Assembly: GCA_034370465.1 (NCBI GenBank)
Contig: JAXMLA010000090.1
Span: forward strand, 1-9,652
DNA: 9,652 nucleotides
Reading direction: 5' to 3'
Origin: UBA2197 sp034370465
GTDB taxonomy: Bacteria; Desulfobacterota; Desulfuromonadia; Desulfuromonadales; UBA2197
Shown here: positions 1 through 6,614 of the stretch, one piece after another
Numbering within the stretch: the first letter of the stretch is position 1
Layout of the letters: each line of letters begins with the position of its first letter
Made by a program: the position numbers and the translations under genes
The notes under the pieces: model-generated
The model's database searches: none
Told to the model about the DNA's origin: nothing
The model's input: the letters and a program-made list of their open reading frames with translations, nothing else

Positions 1-1
1 G

Positions 2-100
2 AGCTATCCGGCAACCGTGATTGAGCCGCTTTCGCCCATCGATGCCATGGCCAGCACGCTTAAAAGCGCCTACTTCTGGCTGCGTCCAATAAGCCTTTAA
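2..100 (+). CDS. C-terminal fragment of an unrecognised protein
   Basis: An open frame enters from the left edge and ends at TAA (98-100), giving 32 residues that end YFWLRPISL. It is the only one of the three plus-strand frames without an early stop, and its codons favour G or C at the third position, so it is probably the end of a real gene that starts outside the window. It converges on fcl, with 66 bp between the two stops and no clear terminator hairpin in that gap. I do not recognise the family. Its position beside the GDP-fucose genes would suit a polysaccharide gene, but nothing in the residues shows this. Confidence 0.4.
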   Translation, partial: SYPATVIEPLSPIDAMASTLKSAYFWLRPISL

Positions 101-166
101 GATTTTAGGTCTGTGGTTTACCCCGAAAAGCAAATGGTTTCCGTCCTAACAGATTTCCATAGAATC

Positions 167-1153
167 TCACCGCGGCGACGGCTGCTGCTCCAGGAACAGA
201 CGGTAAGCGACCTTTAAACCGTCTGCCAACGTGGTGGTCGCTTGCCAGCCGCGACTCCGGAGCAGGGTGACATCGAGCAACTTTTGCATGGTGCCATCCG
301 GTTTGCTGGTGTCAAAGACGATCTTGCCGGTGTAGCCGACCACGTCACAGATGGTTTGGGCCAGCTCGGCAATGGTGATATCGGCACCGGTGCCGATGTT
401 GATCAAGGGCGGGACGCGATCATTGAGGAAGAGATCATAATCCGGCTCCGGCAGGGTGAGGAGATAAACACAGGCTTGCGCCATGTCTTCGCAATACAGG
501 AACTCGCGACGCGGCGTGCCGGTCCCCCAGACGACAAATTCCGGCACCTGCCGCACTTTGTATTCATGGGCGCGGCGGATTAAAGCCGGGATGACATGGC
601 TGTTTTCGGGATGATAGTTATCGCCGGGGCCATAAAGATTGGTCGGCATGACCGCCAGGTATTTTGTCCCGTACTGGCGATTGTAACTCCAGCACATTTC
701 AATCCCGCTGATCTTCGCCACAGCATAAGGCTGATTGGTCGGCTCAAGGGGACCGGTCAGCAGATATTCTTCCTTGAGCGGCTGCGGCGCCTGCCTGGGA
801 TAGATACAGCTCGAACCGAGAAAGAGCAGGCGCTTGACTCCATGCAGGTAGGAGGCATGGATGACGTTGTTCTGAATCATCAGGTTTTCATAGATGAATT
901 CCGCGCGGTAGGTGTTATTGGCGAGGATGCCGCCGACCTTGGCCGCGGCGAGAAAGACATAATCGGGTTCTTCGCGGGCAAAAAAACGCTGCACCGCCGC
1001 CTGATCGGTTAGATCGAGCTGCGCCCGGCTGCGGGTGACGATGTTGGTGTATCCTGCCGCCTGCAATTGCCGGAGAAGCGCGCTCCCGACCATCCCCTGG
1101 TGACCGGCGACGTAAATTTTCGCATCGCCGGGAATGTGTGGCGTTGTGGCCAT
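167..1153 (-). CDS. fcl: GDP-L-fucose synthase (3,5-epimerase/4-reductase)
   Basis: Converts GDP-4-keto-6-deoxymannose to GDP-L-fucose with NADPH, the last step of the pathway, in the cytosol. The 328-residue product has the usual length of this extended short-chain dehydrogenase family. The Rossmann motif GHQGMVG is at residues 17-23. The catalytic Ser is S114 within GSSCIYP, and Y143 and K147 form YAVAK. C116 and H186 (in NSHVIP) match the epimerase Cys109 and His179 of the E. coli enzyme, with a constant offset of seven residues. I start it at MATTPHIPGDAKIYVAG because an upstream extension would be read out of frame inside gmd and has no family similarity. The ATG lies 5 bp after the gmd stop and its likely SD (GGAG) is inside gmd, so the two are probably translationally coupled. 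Also known as wcaG. Confidence 0.96.
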   Translation of the reverse strand: MATTPHIPGDAKIYVAGHQGMVGSALLRQLQAAGYTNIVTRSRAQLDLTDQAAVQRFFAREEPDYVFLAAAKVGGILANNTYRAEFIYENLMIQNNVIHASYLHGVKRLLFLGSSCIYPRQAPQPLKEEYLLTGPLEPTNQPYAVAKISGIEMCWSYNRQYGTKYLAVMPTNLYGPGDNYHPENSHVIPALIRRAHEYKVRQVPEFVVWGTGTPRREFLYCEDMAQACVYLLTLPEPDYDLFLNDRVPPLINIGTGADITIAELAQTICDVVGYTGKIVFDTSKPDGTMQKLLDVTLLRSRGWQATTTLADGLKVAYRLFLEQQPSPR

Positions 1154-1158
1154 AAGAG

Positions 1159-2280
1159 TTATTGCTCCGTGCAGACGGGGACATTGAAACCATGCGCCTG
1201 AAGATGGGCATGGCGCTGCGCCTCTTCCAGATCGTGCGCCACCATCTCCGCACACATCTCCTGCGCGGTGATCTCCGGCACCCAGCCGAGTTTTTCTTTG
1301 GCCTTGCTCGGATCACCGAGCAGGGTTTCGACTTCGGTGGGGCGGAAGTAACGGGGATCGATGCGCACGAGAATATCACCGACCTTCACGGCCGGGGCTT
1401 TGCTGCCGGTCACAGCGCTGACCGTGGCAACCTCATCGACGCCCTGCCCGCTGAATTGCAGGGTGATCCCCAACTCGGTGGCAGCCCAGGTGATGAACTG
1501 GCGGACGGTATATTGCACGCCGGTGACAATGACAAAATCTTCCGGTCGATCCTGCTGCAGCATCAGCCACTGCATCTTGACGTAATCCTTGGCATGCCCC
1601 CAGTCACGCAGCGAATCGATATTCCCCATGTACAGACAGGGCTCCAGCCCCTGGGAGATATTCGCCAGACCGCGGGTGATCTTGCGGGTGACAAAGGTTT
1701 CACCGCGGCGCGGCGATTCGTGGTTGAAGAGGATGCCGTTGCAGGCATACATGTTGTAGGCTTCCCGGTAGTTGACGGTGATCCAGTACGCATAAAGCTT
1801 GGCGACCGCGTAGGGGGAGCGGGGATAAAAGGGGGTGGTCTCCCGTTGCGGCGATTCCTGCACCAGGCCGTAGAGTTCAGAGGTGGAGGCCTGATAGAAA
1901 CGACTCTTATTATTCAGACCGAGCAAACGGATCGCCTCAAGGAGCCGCAGGGTACCGACCGCGTCGGTGTCACAGGTATATTCCGGTGCTTCAAAGCTGA
2001 CCGCAACATGCGACTGCGCGCCGAGGTTATAGACTTCATCCGGCTGTACTTCCTGCAGGATGCGGGTCAGATTCGACGAGTCGGTCAAGTCACCGTAATG
2101 GAGTTTAAACTGGGCGTCCTGGATATGAGGATCCTGATAGATGTGATCGATCCGCTGGGTATTGAAGGACGAGGCGCGGCGCTTGATGCCATGCACGATG
2201 TAGCCTTTTTCCAGGAGGAATTCGGCGAGATAGGAACCGTCCTGGCCGGTGATGCCGGTGATGAGTGCAACTTTTTTCAT
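1159..2280 (-). CDS. gmd: GDP-mannose 4,6-dehydratase
   Basis: Removes water from GDP-D-mannose to give GDP-4-keto-6-deoxymannose, the substrate of the next gene. The product is 373 residues, the normal length. GITGQDG at 9-15 is the NADP-binding loop. The active site reads TSELYG, with T133 and E135, followed by YAVAK with Y157 and K161, matching T132, E134, Y156 and K160 of the E. coli enzyme. NHESPRRGETFVTRKI at 186-201 is the family signature for the cofactor and tetramer contacts. The start at 2280 (MKKVALITG) is set by this N-terminus and by an AGGAGA SD at 2291-2296; a longer frame reaching 2334 adds residues unlike the family. The 140-bp gap from manB and the element at 2318-2347 suggest it may have its own promoter as well as read-through. 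Confidence 0.97.
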   Translation of the reverse strand: MKKVALITGITGQDGSYLAEFLLEKGYIVHGIKRRASSFNTQRIDHIYQDPHIQDAQFKLHYGDLTDSSNLTRILQEVQPDEVYNLGAQSHVAVSFEAPEYTCDTDAVGTLRLLEAIRLLGLNNKSRFYQASTSELYGLVQESPQRETTPFYPRSPYAVAKLYAYWITVNYREAYNMYACNGILFNHESPRRGETFVTRKITRGLANISQGLEPCLYMGNIDSLRDWGHAKDYVKMQWLMLQQDRPEDFVIVTGVQYTVRQFITWAATELGITLQFSGQGVDEVATVSAVTGSKAPAVKVGDILVRIDPRYFRPTEVETLLGDPSKAKEKLGWVPEITAQEMCAEMVAHDLEEAQRHAHLQAHGFNVPVCTEQ

Positions 2281-2290
2281 ATGAATTGAA

Positions 2291-2296
2291 TCTCCT
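2291..2296 (-). promoter_or_regulatory. Shine-Dalgarno site of gmd
   Basis: On the minus strand this reads AGGAGA and ends 10 nt before the ATG at 2280. It supports the internal ATG over the in-frame start further upstream. Confidence 0.7.
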
Positions 2297-2317
2297 GTTA
2301 GTGACACAAGTAGTACC

Positions 2318-2347
2318 CATGGGACGCTGATCAAATCCGATAACTGC
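2318..2347 (-). promoter_or_regulatory. Upstream element shared with manC (gmd copy)
   Basis: This 30-bp stretch matches 5302-5331 at 25 positions. The core on the minus strand is AGTTATC, one variable base, then GATTTGATC. It ends 37 nt before the gmd ATG; the manC copy ends 33 nt before its ATG. I see no sigma70 -10 box properly spaced from the TTGATC inside it and no sigma54 GG/GC pair, so its role (activator site, unusual promoter or 5'-UTR element) is open. Confidence 0.4.
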
Positions 2348-2420
2348 CGATTGAACCAAACGATCAGCTTTATGTTTAATCATGCTTTTTCAGATGTTAT
2401 CTGCGTCCAATTTGCCTTTG

Positions 2421-3779
2421 TTAAAGGTTTTCTTTCTCACCCTGATCGATAATCGCCAGCAGTTCACTGGTCTTCTCCTTCATCAACAATTCATCCCCGC
2501 GGGTTTCAACATTCAGTCGCAACACCGGCTCAGTATTCGACATGCGCAGATTGAAACGCCACTGGGGATATTCGATCGACAGACCGTCGGTGTGATCCAC
2601 AGCGAGGGCAGCCGGGGCGTAAAGCTTTTCGATCTGGGCGATGATTCCGGCCGGATCAGGGACCACCCGGTTAAGCTCGCCACTCGCCGGATAAAGGGCA
2701 ATCCGCTCCGCCACCAGCTGCGACAAAGACTTGCCGCTCCGGCCGATAATCTCTGCGACCAGCAGCCAGGGGATCATGCCGCTGTCGCAATAGGAAAAGT
2801 CGCGAAAATAGTGGTGCGCGCTCATCTCGCCGCCGTAAAGCGCATCCTCGGCCCGCATCCGCTCCTTGATAAAGGCATGGCCGGTCTTGGTCTGGATGGC
2901 GACTCCGCCGGCGGACTGCACCATATCGATGGTATTCCAGGTGAGGCGGGGATCGTGGATAATCGCGCTGGCGGGGTGGTGGGCGAGGAGGGCGGTGGCA
3001 AGGAGCCCGACCATGTAGTAACCCTCGATAAAGGCGCCTGCTTCATCAAAGAAGAAGCAACGATCAAAATCTCCATCCCAGGCCAGACCAAAGTCCGCCT
3101 GGTGGGAACGGACGGCGTCAGCGGTGGCGGCGCGGTTCTCCGGTAGCAGGGGATTGGGGATGCCGTGCGGAAAGGAGCCATCCGGCGGGTGATGGATCTT
3201 GACCAGGGTCAGCGGCAGCCGGGTTTCGAGACGGTCCAGGATCGGGCCGGCGCAGCCGTTGCCGGCATTGACGACAATCTTCAGCGGCGGCAGCTGCGAT
3301 GCATCGACATAACTGAGGAGATGAGCGATATAGGCGTCCTGCAGATTCAGAAGCGTGATCCCACCCTGGCGCGATGGCGGAGGAAAGTTGCCGGCCGCGG
3401 CCCGATCCCGGAGAGCAAAGAGACCGCTGTCGCCGCTGATCGGCCGGGCCTGGGCGCGGACCAGTTTCATGCCGTTATAATCGATGGGATTATGGCTGGC
3501 AGTGACGACAATGCCGCCGTCAAATTCGCCATGAAAGGTTGCAAAGTAGATCTCTTCGGTGCCGCAAAGGCCGATATCGAAGACCTCCACCCCCCCTTCG
3601 GACAATCCCCGGGCCAAAGCCGCACAAAGGGCAGCACTGCTGATCCGCACATCACGGCCGACCACCACCCGCTGCGGTGCCAACAATTCGGCGTAGGCGC
3701 GACCGATCCGCCAGGCAATCTCTTCGTTCAGTTCGTCCGGCACCCGGCCGCGAATGTCATAAGCTTTAAAAGCGGTCAT
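2421..3779 (-). CDS. manB: Phosphomannomutase
   Basis: Interconverts mannose-6-phosphate and mannose-1-phosphate, feeding the guanylyltransferase encoded just upstream. The 452-residue protein follows E. coli CpsG/ManB closely from FKAYDIRG to the C-terminus. The phosphoserine loop is TASHNP at 94-99, with S96 taking the phosphate. The Mg2+ loop is DGDFDR at 235-240. The sugar-binding loop GGEMSAHH is at 316-323, and the phosphate-binding loop RMSNTEP is at 412-418. The start is uncertain. ATG 3779 best fits the family N-terminus but has no SD; ATG 3800 would add seven residues (MTNDNLQ) and has only a weak GGTGA. Both starts sit at the end of a TGAC-rich tandem repeat that separates the gene from manC by 88 bp. 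Also called cpsG or rfbK. Confidence 0.95.
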   Translation of the reverse strand: MTAFKAYDIRGRVPDELNEEIAWRIGRAYAELLAPQRVVVGRDVRISSAALCAALARGLSEGGVEVFDIGLCGTEEIYFATFHGEFDGGIVVTASHNPIDYNGMKLVRAQARPISGDSGLFALRDRAAAGNFPPPSRQGGITLLNLQDAYIAHLLSYVDASQLPPLKIVVNAGNGCAGPILDRLETRLPLTLVKIHHPPDGSFPHGIPNPLLPENRAATADAVRSHQADFGLAWDGDFDRCFFFDEAGAFIEGYYMVGLLATALLAHHPASAIIHDPRLTWNTIDMVQSAGGVAIQTKTGHAFIKERMRAEDALYGGEMSAHHYFRDFSYCDSGMIPWLLVAEIIGRSGKSLSQLVAERIALYPASGELNRVVPDPAGIIAQIEKLYAPAALAVDHTDGLSIEYPQWRFNLRMSNTEPVLRLNVETRGDELLMKEKTSELLAIIDQGEKENL

Positions 3780-3803
3780 TTGTAAATTGTCATTAGTCAT
3801 TTC

Positions 3804-3873
3804 GTCACCCGTCACCCGTCACCCGTCACCCGTCACCCGTCACCCGTCACCCGTCACTGGTCCCTTGTCACCG
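3804..3873. repeat. Heptamer tandem repeat (GTCACCC)n between manC and manB
   Basis: Seven perfect copies of GTCACCC run from 3804 to 3852, followed by three decayed copies (GTCACTG, GTCCCTT, GTCACCG) to 3873. The last decayed copy contains the manC stop codon (3868-3870). In the transcribed direction the unit is GGGTGAC. Because seven is not a multiple of three, every frame meets TGA once per 21 nt. A TGAC-rich tail continues towards 3777. The tract makes up nearly the whole intercistronic gap. Confidence 0.97.
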
Positions 3874-5268
3874 CCCGTAATGGTCCTCAATTCGCACAAT
3901 ATCATCCTCCCCCAAATAACTGCCAGACTGAATCTCGATCAGTTCCAGAGGAATCTTTCCGGGATTCTCCAGCCGATGGAGGGTACCGAGGGGGATATAG
4001 GTTGACTGGTTTTCGCTGAGGACAATCTCCTCGCTACCGCAGGTCACCCGCGCTGTCCCCTTGACGACGACCCAATGTTCGGCACGGTGATGATGCAGTT
4101 GTAACGACAGAGACGCCCCCGGATTGACGGTGATCCGTTTGACCTGATAGCGCTCGGCCACATCGATCCCTTCGTAACATCCCCAGGGGCGGTGGACTTT
4201 CCGGTGCAGGAGAGCTTCGCGGCGGCCGCTGCGCTTGAGATCGGCAGCGATCTCTTTAACCAGTTGCACCTGGTCGCGTTTGGCGACGAGAACCGCATCG
4301 GCGGTCTCGACTACGATCAGATCATCGATGCCGATCGCCGCCAGATAGCGACTTTCAGCCAGGAGAAAAGAGTTGTGACAATCGATCGCGACAACATCCC
4401 CGTTGAGGGCATTGGCGTTCGCATCTTTGACCGAGATATCCCAAAGGGACGACCAGGAGCCGAGGTCATTCCAGCCGGCATCGAGCGGCACAACCGCGGC
4501 ATCAGCGGTCTTCTCCATGACCGCATAATCGATCGATTCACTGCGGCAGGCGGCAAAGGCGGTGAGATCGAGACGCAGGAAATCACGATCACGCTCGCCG
4601 CCGGCCAGGGCATTGGTACAGGCGGTCAGGATATCCGGAGCAAAGCGCTGTAATTCCTCCAGATAGCGGGACGCCCGAAAGAGGAACATGCCGCTGTTCC
4701 AGAAGTAGTCACCGCTCTGCAGATATTCTGTGGCCGTCGGCAAATTCGGTTTTTCGACAAAGGCCTGGACCGCAAGGAGTTCGCCCTCGCCACGGGCGCG
4801 GATATAACCGTAACCGGTCTCGGGAGCGGTCGGAACGATGCCGAAGGTGACCAACTGCCCGGCGCTTGCCCCGAGCGCCGCTATCAGAATCGCTTGTTGC
4901 AGCGCGTCGCGATCGAGGATGACGTGGTCAGAGGGAAGGACGAGAAGTAAAGGATCATCTCCGGCCGCCATAACCTGCAAAGCGGCCACGGCGATGGCCG
5001 GGGCGGTGTTGCGTCCCAGCGGTTCGAGCAGGATCGCCGCCGGCGTGACCTCAATCTGCCGCAGTTGCTCAGCGACGAGAAAGCGGTGTTCCTCATTACA
5101 GACGATCAGCGGTGCCGTCAGTTCAGCGAGGCCATCGAGGCGCTGTAATGTCTGCTGCAGCATGGTTGAGGTGCCGGCCAGGGGGAGAAATTGTTTGGGA
5201 TAGAGTTCCCGGGAAAGGGGCCACAGGCGACTCCCCGAGCCGCCGGAGAGGATAACAGGACAGATCAT
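3868..5268 (-). CDS. manC: Mannose-1-phosphate guanylyltransferase / mannose-6-phosphate isomerase
   Basis: A bifunctional cytosolic enzyme: the C-terminal half isomerises fructose-6-phosphate to mannose-6-phosphate, and the N-terminal half joins GTP to mannose-1-phosphate to give GDP-mannose. The product is 466 residues, normal for the two-domain family (ManC/CpsB/AlgA). The nucleotidyltransferase signature GGSGSRLWPLSR is at 9-20, followed by YPKQF, with FVEKP at 170-174 and NSGMF at 191-195. The cupin isomerase domain begins at RPWGCYEG (360) and carries the metal-site stretch QLHHHRAEHW (390-399). The start at 5268 (MICPVILSGG) is fixed by a strong GGAGGT SD at 5277-5282; an in-frame ATG at 5304 only adds non-family residues. 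It is the first gene of the GDP-fucose set and has the shared element upstream. Confidence 0.96.
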   Translation of the reverse strand: MICPVILSGGSGSRLWPLSRELYPKQFLPLAGTSTMLQQTLQRLDGLAELTAPLIVCNEEHRFLVAEQLRQIEVTPAAILLEPLGRNTAPAIAVAALQVMAAGDDPLLLVLPSDHVILDRDALQQAILIAALGASAGQLVTFGIVPTAPETGYGYIRARGEGELLAVQAFVEKPNLPTATEYLQSGDYFWNSGMFLFRASRYLEELQRFAPDILTACTNALAGGERDRDFLRLDLTAFAACRSESIDYAVMEKTADAAVVPLDAGWNDLGSWSSLWDISVKDANANALNGDVVAIDCHNSFLLAESRYLAAIGIDDLIVVETADAVLVAKRDQVQLVKEIAADLKRSGRREALLHRKVHRPWGCYEGIDVAERYQVKRITVNPGASLSLQLHHHRAEHWVVVKGTARVTCGSEEIVLSENQSTYIPLGTLHRLENPGKIPLELIEIQSGSYLGEDDIVRIEDHYGR

Positions 5269-5276
5269 TTTTATAC

Positions 5277-5282
5277 ACCTCC
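5277..5282 (-). promoter_or_regulatory. Shine-Dalgarno site of manC
   Basis: Minus-strand GGAGGT, 8 nt before the ATG at 5268. It decides for that start over the in-frame ATG at 5304. Confidence 0.8.
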
Positions 5283-5301
5283 ATAAAACAAAGGAATCGA
5301 G

Positions 5302-5331
5302 CATTGCACGCGGATCAAATCTGATAACTTC
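5302..5331 (-). promoter_or_regulatory. Upstream element shared with gmd (manC copy)
   Basis: The partner of 2318-2347, identical at 25 of 30 positions, 33 nt upstream of the manC ATG. A small dyad (CAACA-atgg-TGTTG, 5337-5350) lies just upstream of it, but the gmd copy has no such dyad. The element falls in the 85-bp gap between higA and manC, where a promoter for the GDP-fucose genes would be expected. Confidence 0.4.
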
Positions 5332-5353
5332 GGTTACAACAATGGTGTTGGAT

Positions 5354-5644
5354 TCAAGATGCCATCTTCAGGGGAACGACATGCAGCACGGTCGCCCGCC
5401 GGGCAACCCGCAGATCATAATCCGTTTGCAGATTCAGCCAAAGTTCAGGAGAGACCCCAAAATAAAGCCCCAGACGCAAAGCGGTATCAGCGGTAATAGA
5501 GCGCTTGCCGTTGACGATGGTACTTATCCGTCCGGGTGGCACATCAATCTCCCGCGCCAGCTTATTGATACTGATGCCCAGCGGCTTGAGGAAATCTTCC
5601 AGCAGTATTTCACCAGGGTGGATCGGATCAAGGTAGATGCTCAT
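5354..5644 (-). CDS. higA: HigA-type antitoxin (HTH, VapI/XRE family)
   Basis: A 96-residue DNA-binding antitoxin expected to neutralise the toxin encoded just before it and to repress their shared promoter. The N-terminal HPGEIL (9-14) is characteristic of the HigA/VapI group. The helix-turn-helix spans roughly residues 23-60, from GISINKLAREIDVPPGRIS to ADTALRLGLYFG, and is followed by the family's SPELWLNLQ (65-73). The ATG overlaps the toxin stop in an ATGA (5641-5644), so translation is coupled in the toxin-first order typical of higBA. The C-terminus is of normal length and nothing looks broken. Confidence 0.93.
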   Translation of the reverse strand: MSIYLDPIHPGEILLEDFLKPLGISINKLAREIDVPPGRISTIVNGKRSITADTALRLGLYFGVSPELWLNLQTDYDLRVARRATVLHVVPLKMAS

Positions 5645-5934
5645 GGTTTGACTCCATAGTGATAGTCGATGATCTCAACCTCATAAGCGTCACCATCAAG
5701 CCAGACAAAGCAGATACGCCATTGGTCATTGATACGGATGCTGTGCTGTCCAGCCCGGTTACCACTTAAACCTTCCAGCCGATTACCAGGTGGCACACAC
5801 AAATCCTGTAATGACTTTGCTCGATGCAGATAGTACAGCTTACGTCGCGCCGGGCGCTCAAAGTCCTTGAAGCGCCGCACCAACTCATCATGAAAGAGCG
5901 CCTCAGTATTTTTATCCCGAAAGCTTTTTATCAT
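5641..5934 (-). CDS. higB: HigB-type toxin (RelE/ParE fold mRNA endonuclease)
   Basis: A 97-residue toxin of the HigB/GraT group, which cuts mRNA on the translating ribosome. MIKSFRDKNTEALF is the conserved family N-terminus and fixes the start. The central VPPGNRLEGLSGNRAGQHS (48-65) and IRINDQWRICF (66-76) are signature stretches. D90, Y91 and H92 near the C-terminus match the functional residues of Proteus HigB, so the toxin looks intact. There is no SD: the bases before the ATG read AGAAACCCA, and the predicted promoter would start transcription only a few nt upstream, suggesting a leaderless or nearly leaderless message. It overlaps higA by 4 bp. Confidence 0.93.
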   Translation of the reverse strand: MIKSFRDKNTEALFHDELVRRFKDFERPARRKLYYLHRAKSLQDLCVPPGNRLEGLSGNRAGQHSIRINDQWRICFVWLDGDAYEVEIIDYHYGVKP

Positions 5935-5943
5935 TGGGTTTCT

Positions 5944-5972
5944 ATTCTACCGTAGAGAAGGTATGACGTAAA
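5944..5972 (-). promoter_or_regulatory. Promoter of higBA
   Basis: On the minus strand, TTTACG (5972-5967) and TAGAAT (5949-5944) are separated by exactly 17 bp. The -10 matches the sigma70 consensus at five of six positions and the -35 at four of six. Transcription would begin around 5936-5938, only 2-4 nt before the higB ATG at 5934. Confidence 0.55.
5946..5956. promoter_or_regulatory. Palindrome over the higBA -10 box, probable HigA operator
   Basis: TCTAC-C-GTAGA is a perfect 5-bp dyad overlapping the -10 hexamer. HigA proteins usually autorepress by binding a palindrome at their own promoter, so this is the obvious candidate. Confidence 0.45.
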
Positions 5973-6038
5973 GCGTAATAGCGCTTAAACGGAATTTTCA
6001 CAGGAGAGCTGCGGAGCTTCCCAGGCGGTGATTTCGGC

Positions 6039-6433
6039 CGGTTCATCCCCGCGGGTGCGGGGAACAGCAGAGCTTCGCGCATAGTGTCGGCGGCGCTGAC
6101 GGTTCATCCCCGCGGGTGCGGGGAACAGCTGCCTGGGAAAGTCAGTCATCGTCAAAGCTCCGGTTCATCCCCGCGGGTGCGGGGAACAGGAAATGAACGA
6201 CGTAATTGAGTTTTGTTATGCCGGTTCATCCCCGCGGGTGCGGGGAACAGAAATGGTGGATCTCCGTCTTGACTACCCGCCCCGGTTCATCCCCGCGGGT
6301 GCGGGGAACAGAAGAGGTAGAACCGGGGCAAGGATTTATCGCTCGGTTCATCCCCGCGGGTGCGGGGAACAGCCGGGGCTGACTTCGATATCTTCCAGGG
6401 TTTCCGGTTCATCCCCGCGGGTGCGGGGAACAG
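6039..6433 (-). CRISPR. Type I-E CRISPR array, 7 repeats and 6 spacers
   Basis: Seven identical 29-bp repeats start at 6039, 6100, 6161, 6222, 6283, 6344 and 6405. All six spacers are exactly 32 nt and all differ. Read on the minus strand, the repeat begins CTGTTCCCCGCACCC and ends GCGGGGATGAACCG, the type I-E class; the 3' end ATGAACCG gives the 8-nt crRNA 5' handle, so transcription should run leftward with the leader at the right. Four of six spacers then begin with G, as expected when the last PAM base is carried in. No degenerate terminal repeat is present at either end. A weak promoter (TATAAA at 6494-6489 with TTATGG 17 bp upstream) could drive it. No cas gene is intact in the window, so interference needs cas genes elsewhere. 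Confidence 0.98.
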
Positions 6434-6477
6434 CGAGTTTTGTCTTCTGATGTAGTTTTTGCCCAGAAGTAAGTCAT
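6409..6477 (-). pseudogene. Possible Cas3 N-terminal stub fused to the array
   Basis: An ATG at 6477 preceded by GGAGG (6486-6482) opens MTYFWAKTTSEDKT, which resembles the (Y/F)W(A/G)K(T/S) N-terminus of Cas3 HD-domain proteins. After one more codon straddling 6433-6435 the frame is inside the first CRISPR repeat and soon stops (6409-6411). The frame begins in an ATGA overlap with a tiny preceding frame (MEHLIMRYKPEDE). If this is cas3, everything after about codon 14 is missing and the array follows directly. The match is short and made from memory of the family; chance or ordinary leader sequence are the alternatives. Confidence 0.3.
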
Positions 6478-6509
6478 TCGTCCTCCGGTTTATACCTCAT
6501 GATCAAATG

Positions 6510-6531
6510 CTCCATAAACACCTCAACTCAA
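6510..6531 (-). repeat. Short direct repeat, copy near the array
   Basis: Aligned with the copy starting at 6669, the core CTCCATAA-nn-ACCTCAA (6510-6526 and 6669-6685) agrees at 15 of 17 positions, and similarity extends a few bases beyond. On the minus strand each copy reads TTGAGGT, two or three bases, then TTATGGAG: an SD-like GAGG and an ATG. Each lies upstream of a Cas3-like stub. Confidence 0.4.
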
Positions 6532-6557
6532 ACTAATTCGCTTCACCCCTGCAAACT

Positions 6558-6581
6558 GGGCGCGGCAAGCGGCGCCCCTAC
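6558..6581. repeat. GC-rich palindrome A
   Basis: GGGCGC (6558-6563) and GCGCCC (6572-6577) form a stem, followed by CCTAC. It is one of five related elements here, whose common form on the opposite strand is GTAGGGGCG...CGCCC. This copy lies between the two Cas3-like stubs. Confidence 0.75.
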
Positions 6582-6614
6582 GAAATGCCGACCTAATCAT
6601 GACTTTATCCTTCT

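Noticed and set aside
1162..2289. Long plus-strand open frames antisense to gmd, manB, manC, lpxA and fcl
   Set aside because: They mirror codon bias of strongly supported minus-strand genes, show no recognisable family and have no ribosome-binding context.
2105..2383. Minus-strand frame starting MIKHKADRLVQS upstream of gmd
   Set aside because: It runs out of frame into gmd, has no family similarity there, and its start has no clear SD; the region is better read as the gmd leader.
80..2419. CTGCGTCCAAT-nn-GCCTTT at both 80-98 and 2401-2419
   Set aside because: Seventeen of 19 matching positions is near what chance allows in a window this size, and the two sites share no functional context.
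3787..4005. Repetitive plus-strand peptide (VTRHPSP)n
   Set aside because: A by-product of the heptamer tract, and it overlaps the end of manC on the other strand.
6007..6038. A possible seventh spacer left of the first repeat
   Set aside because: The 32 nt are the right length by construction, but nothing resembling a repeat precedes them at 5978-6006.
6193..6450. Plus-strand open frame with repeating SSPRVRG peptide
   Set aside because: It is the translation of the CRISPR repeats and spacers, which are explained by the array itself.
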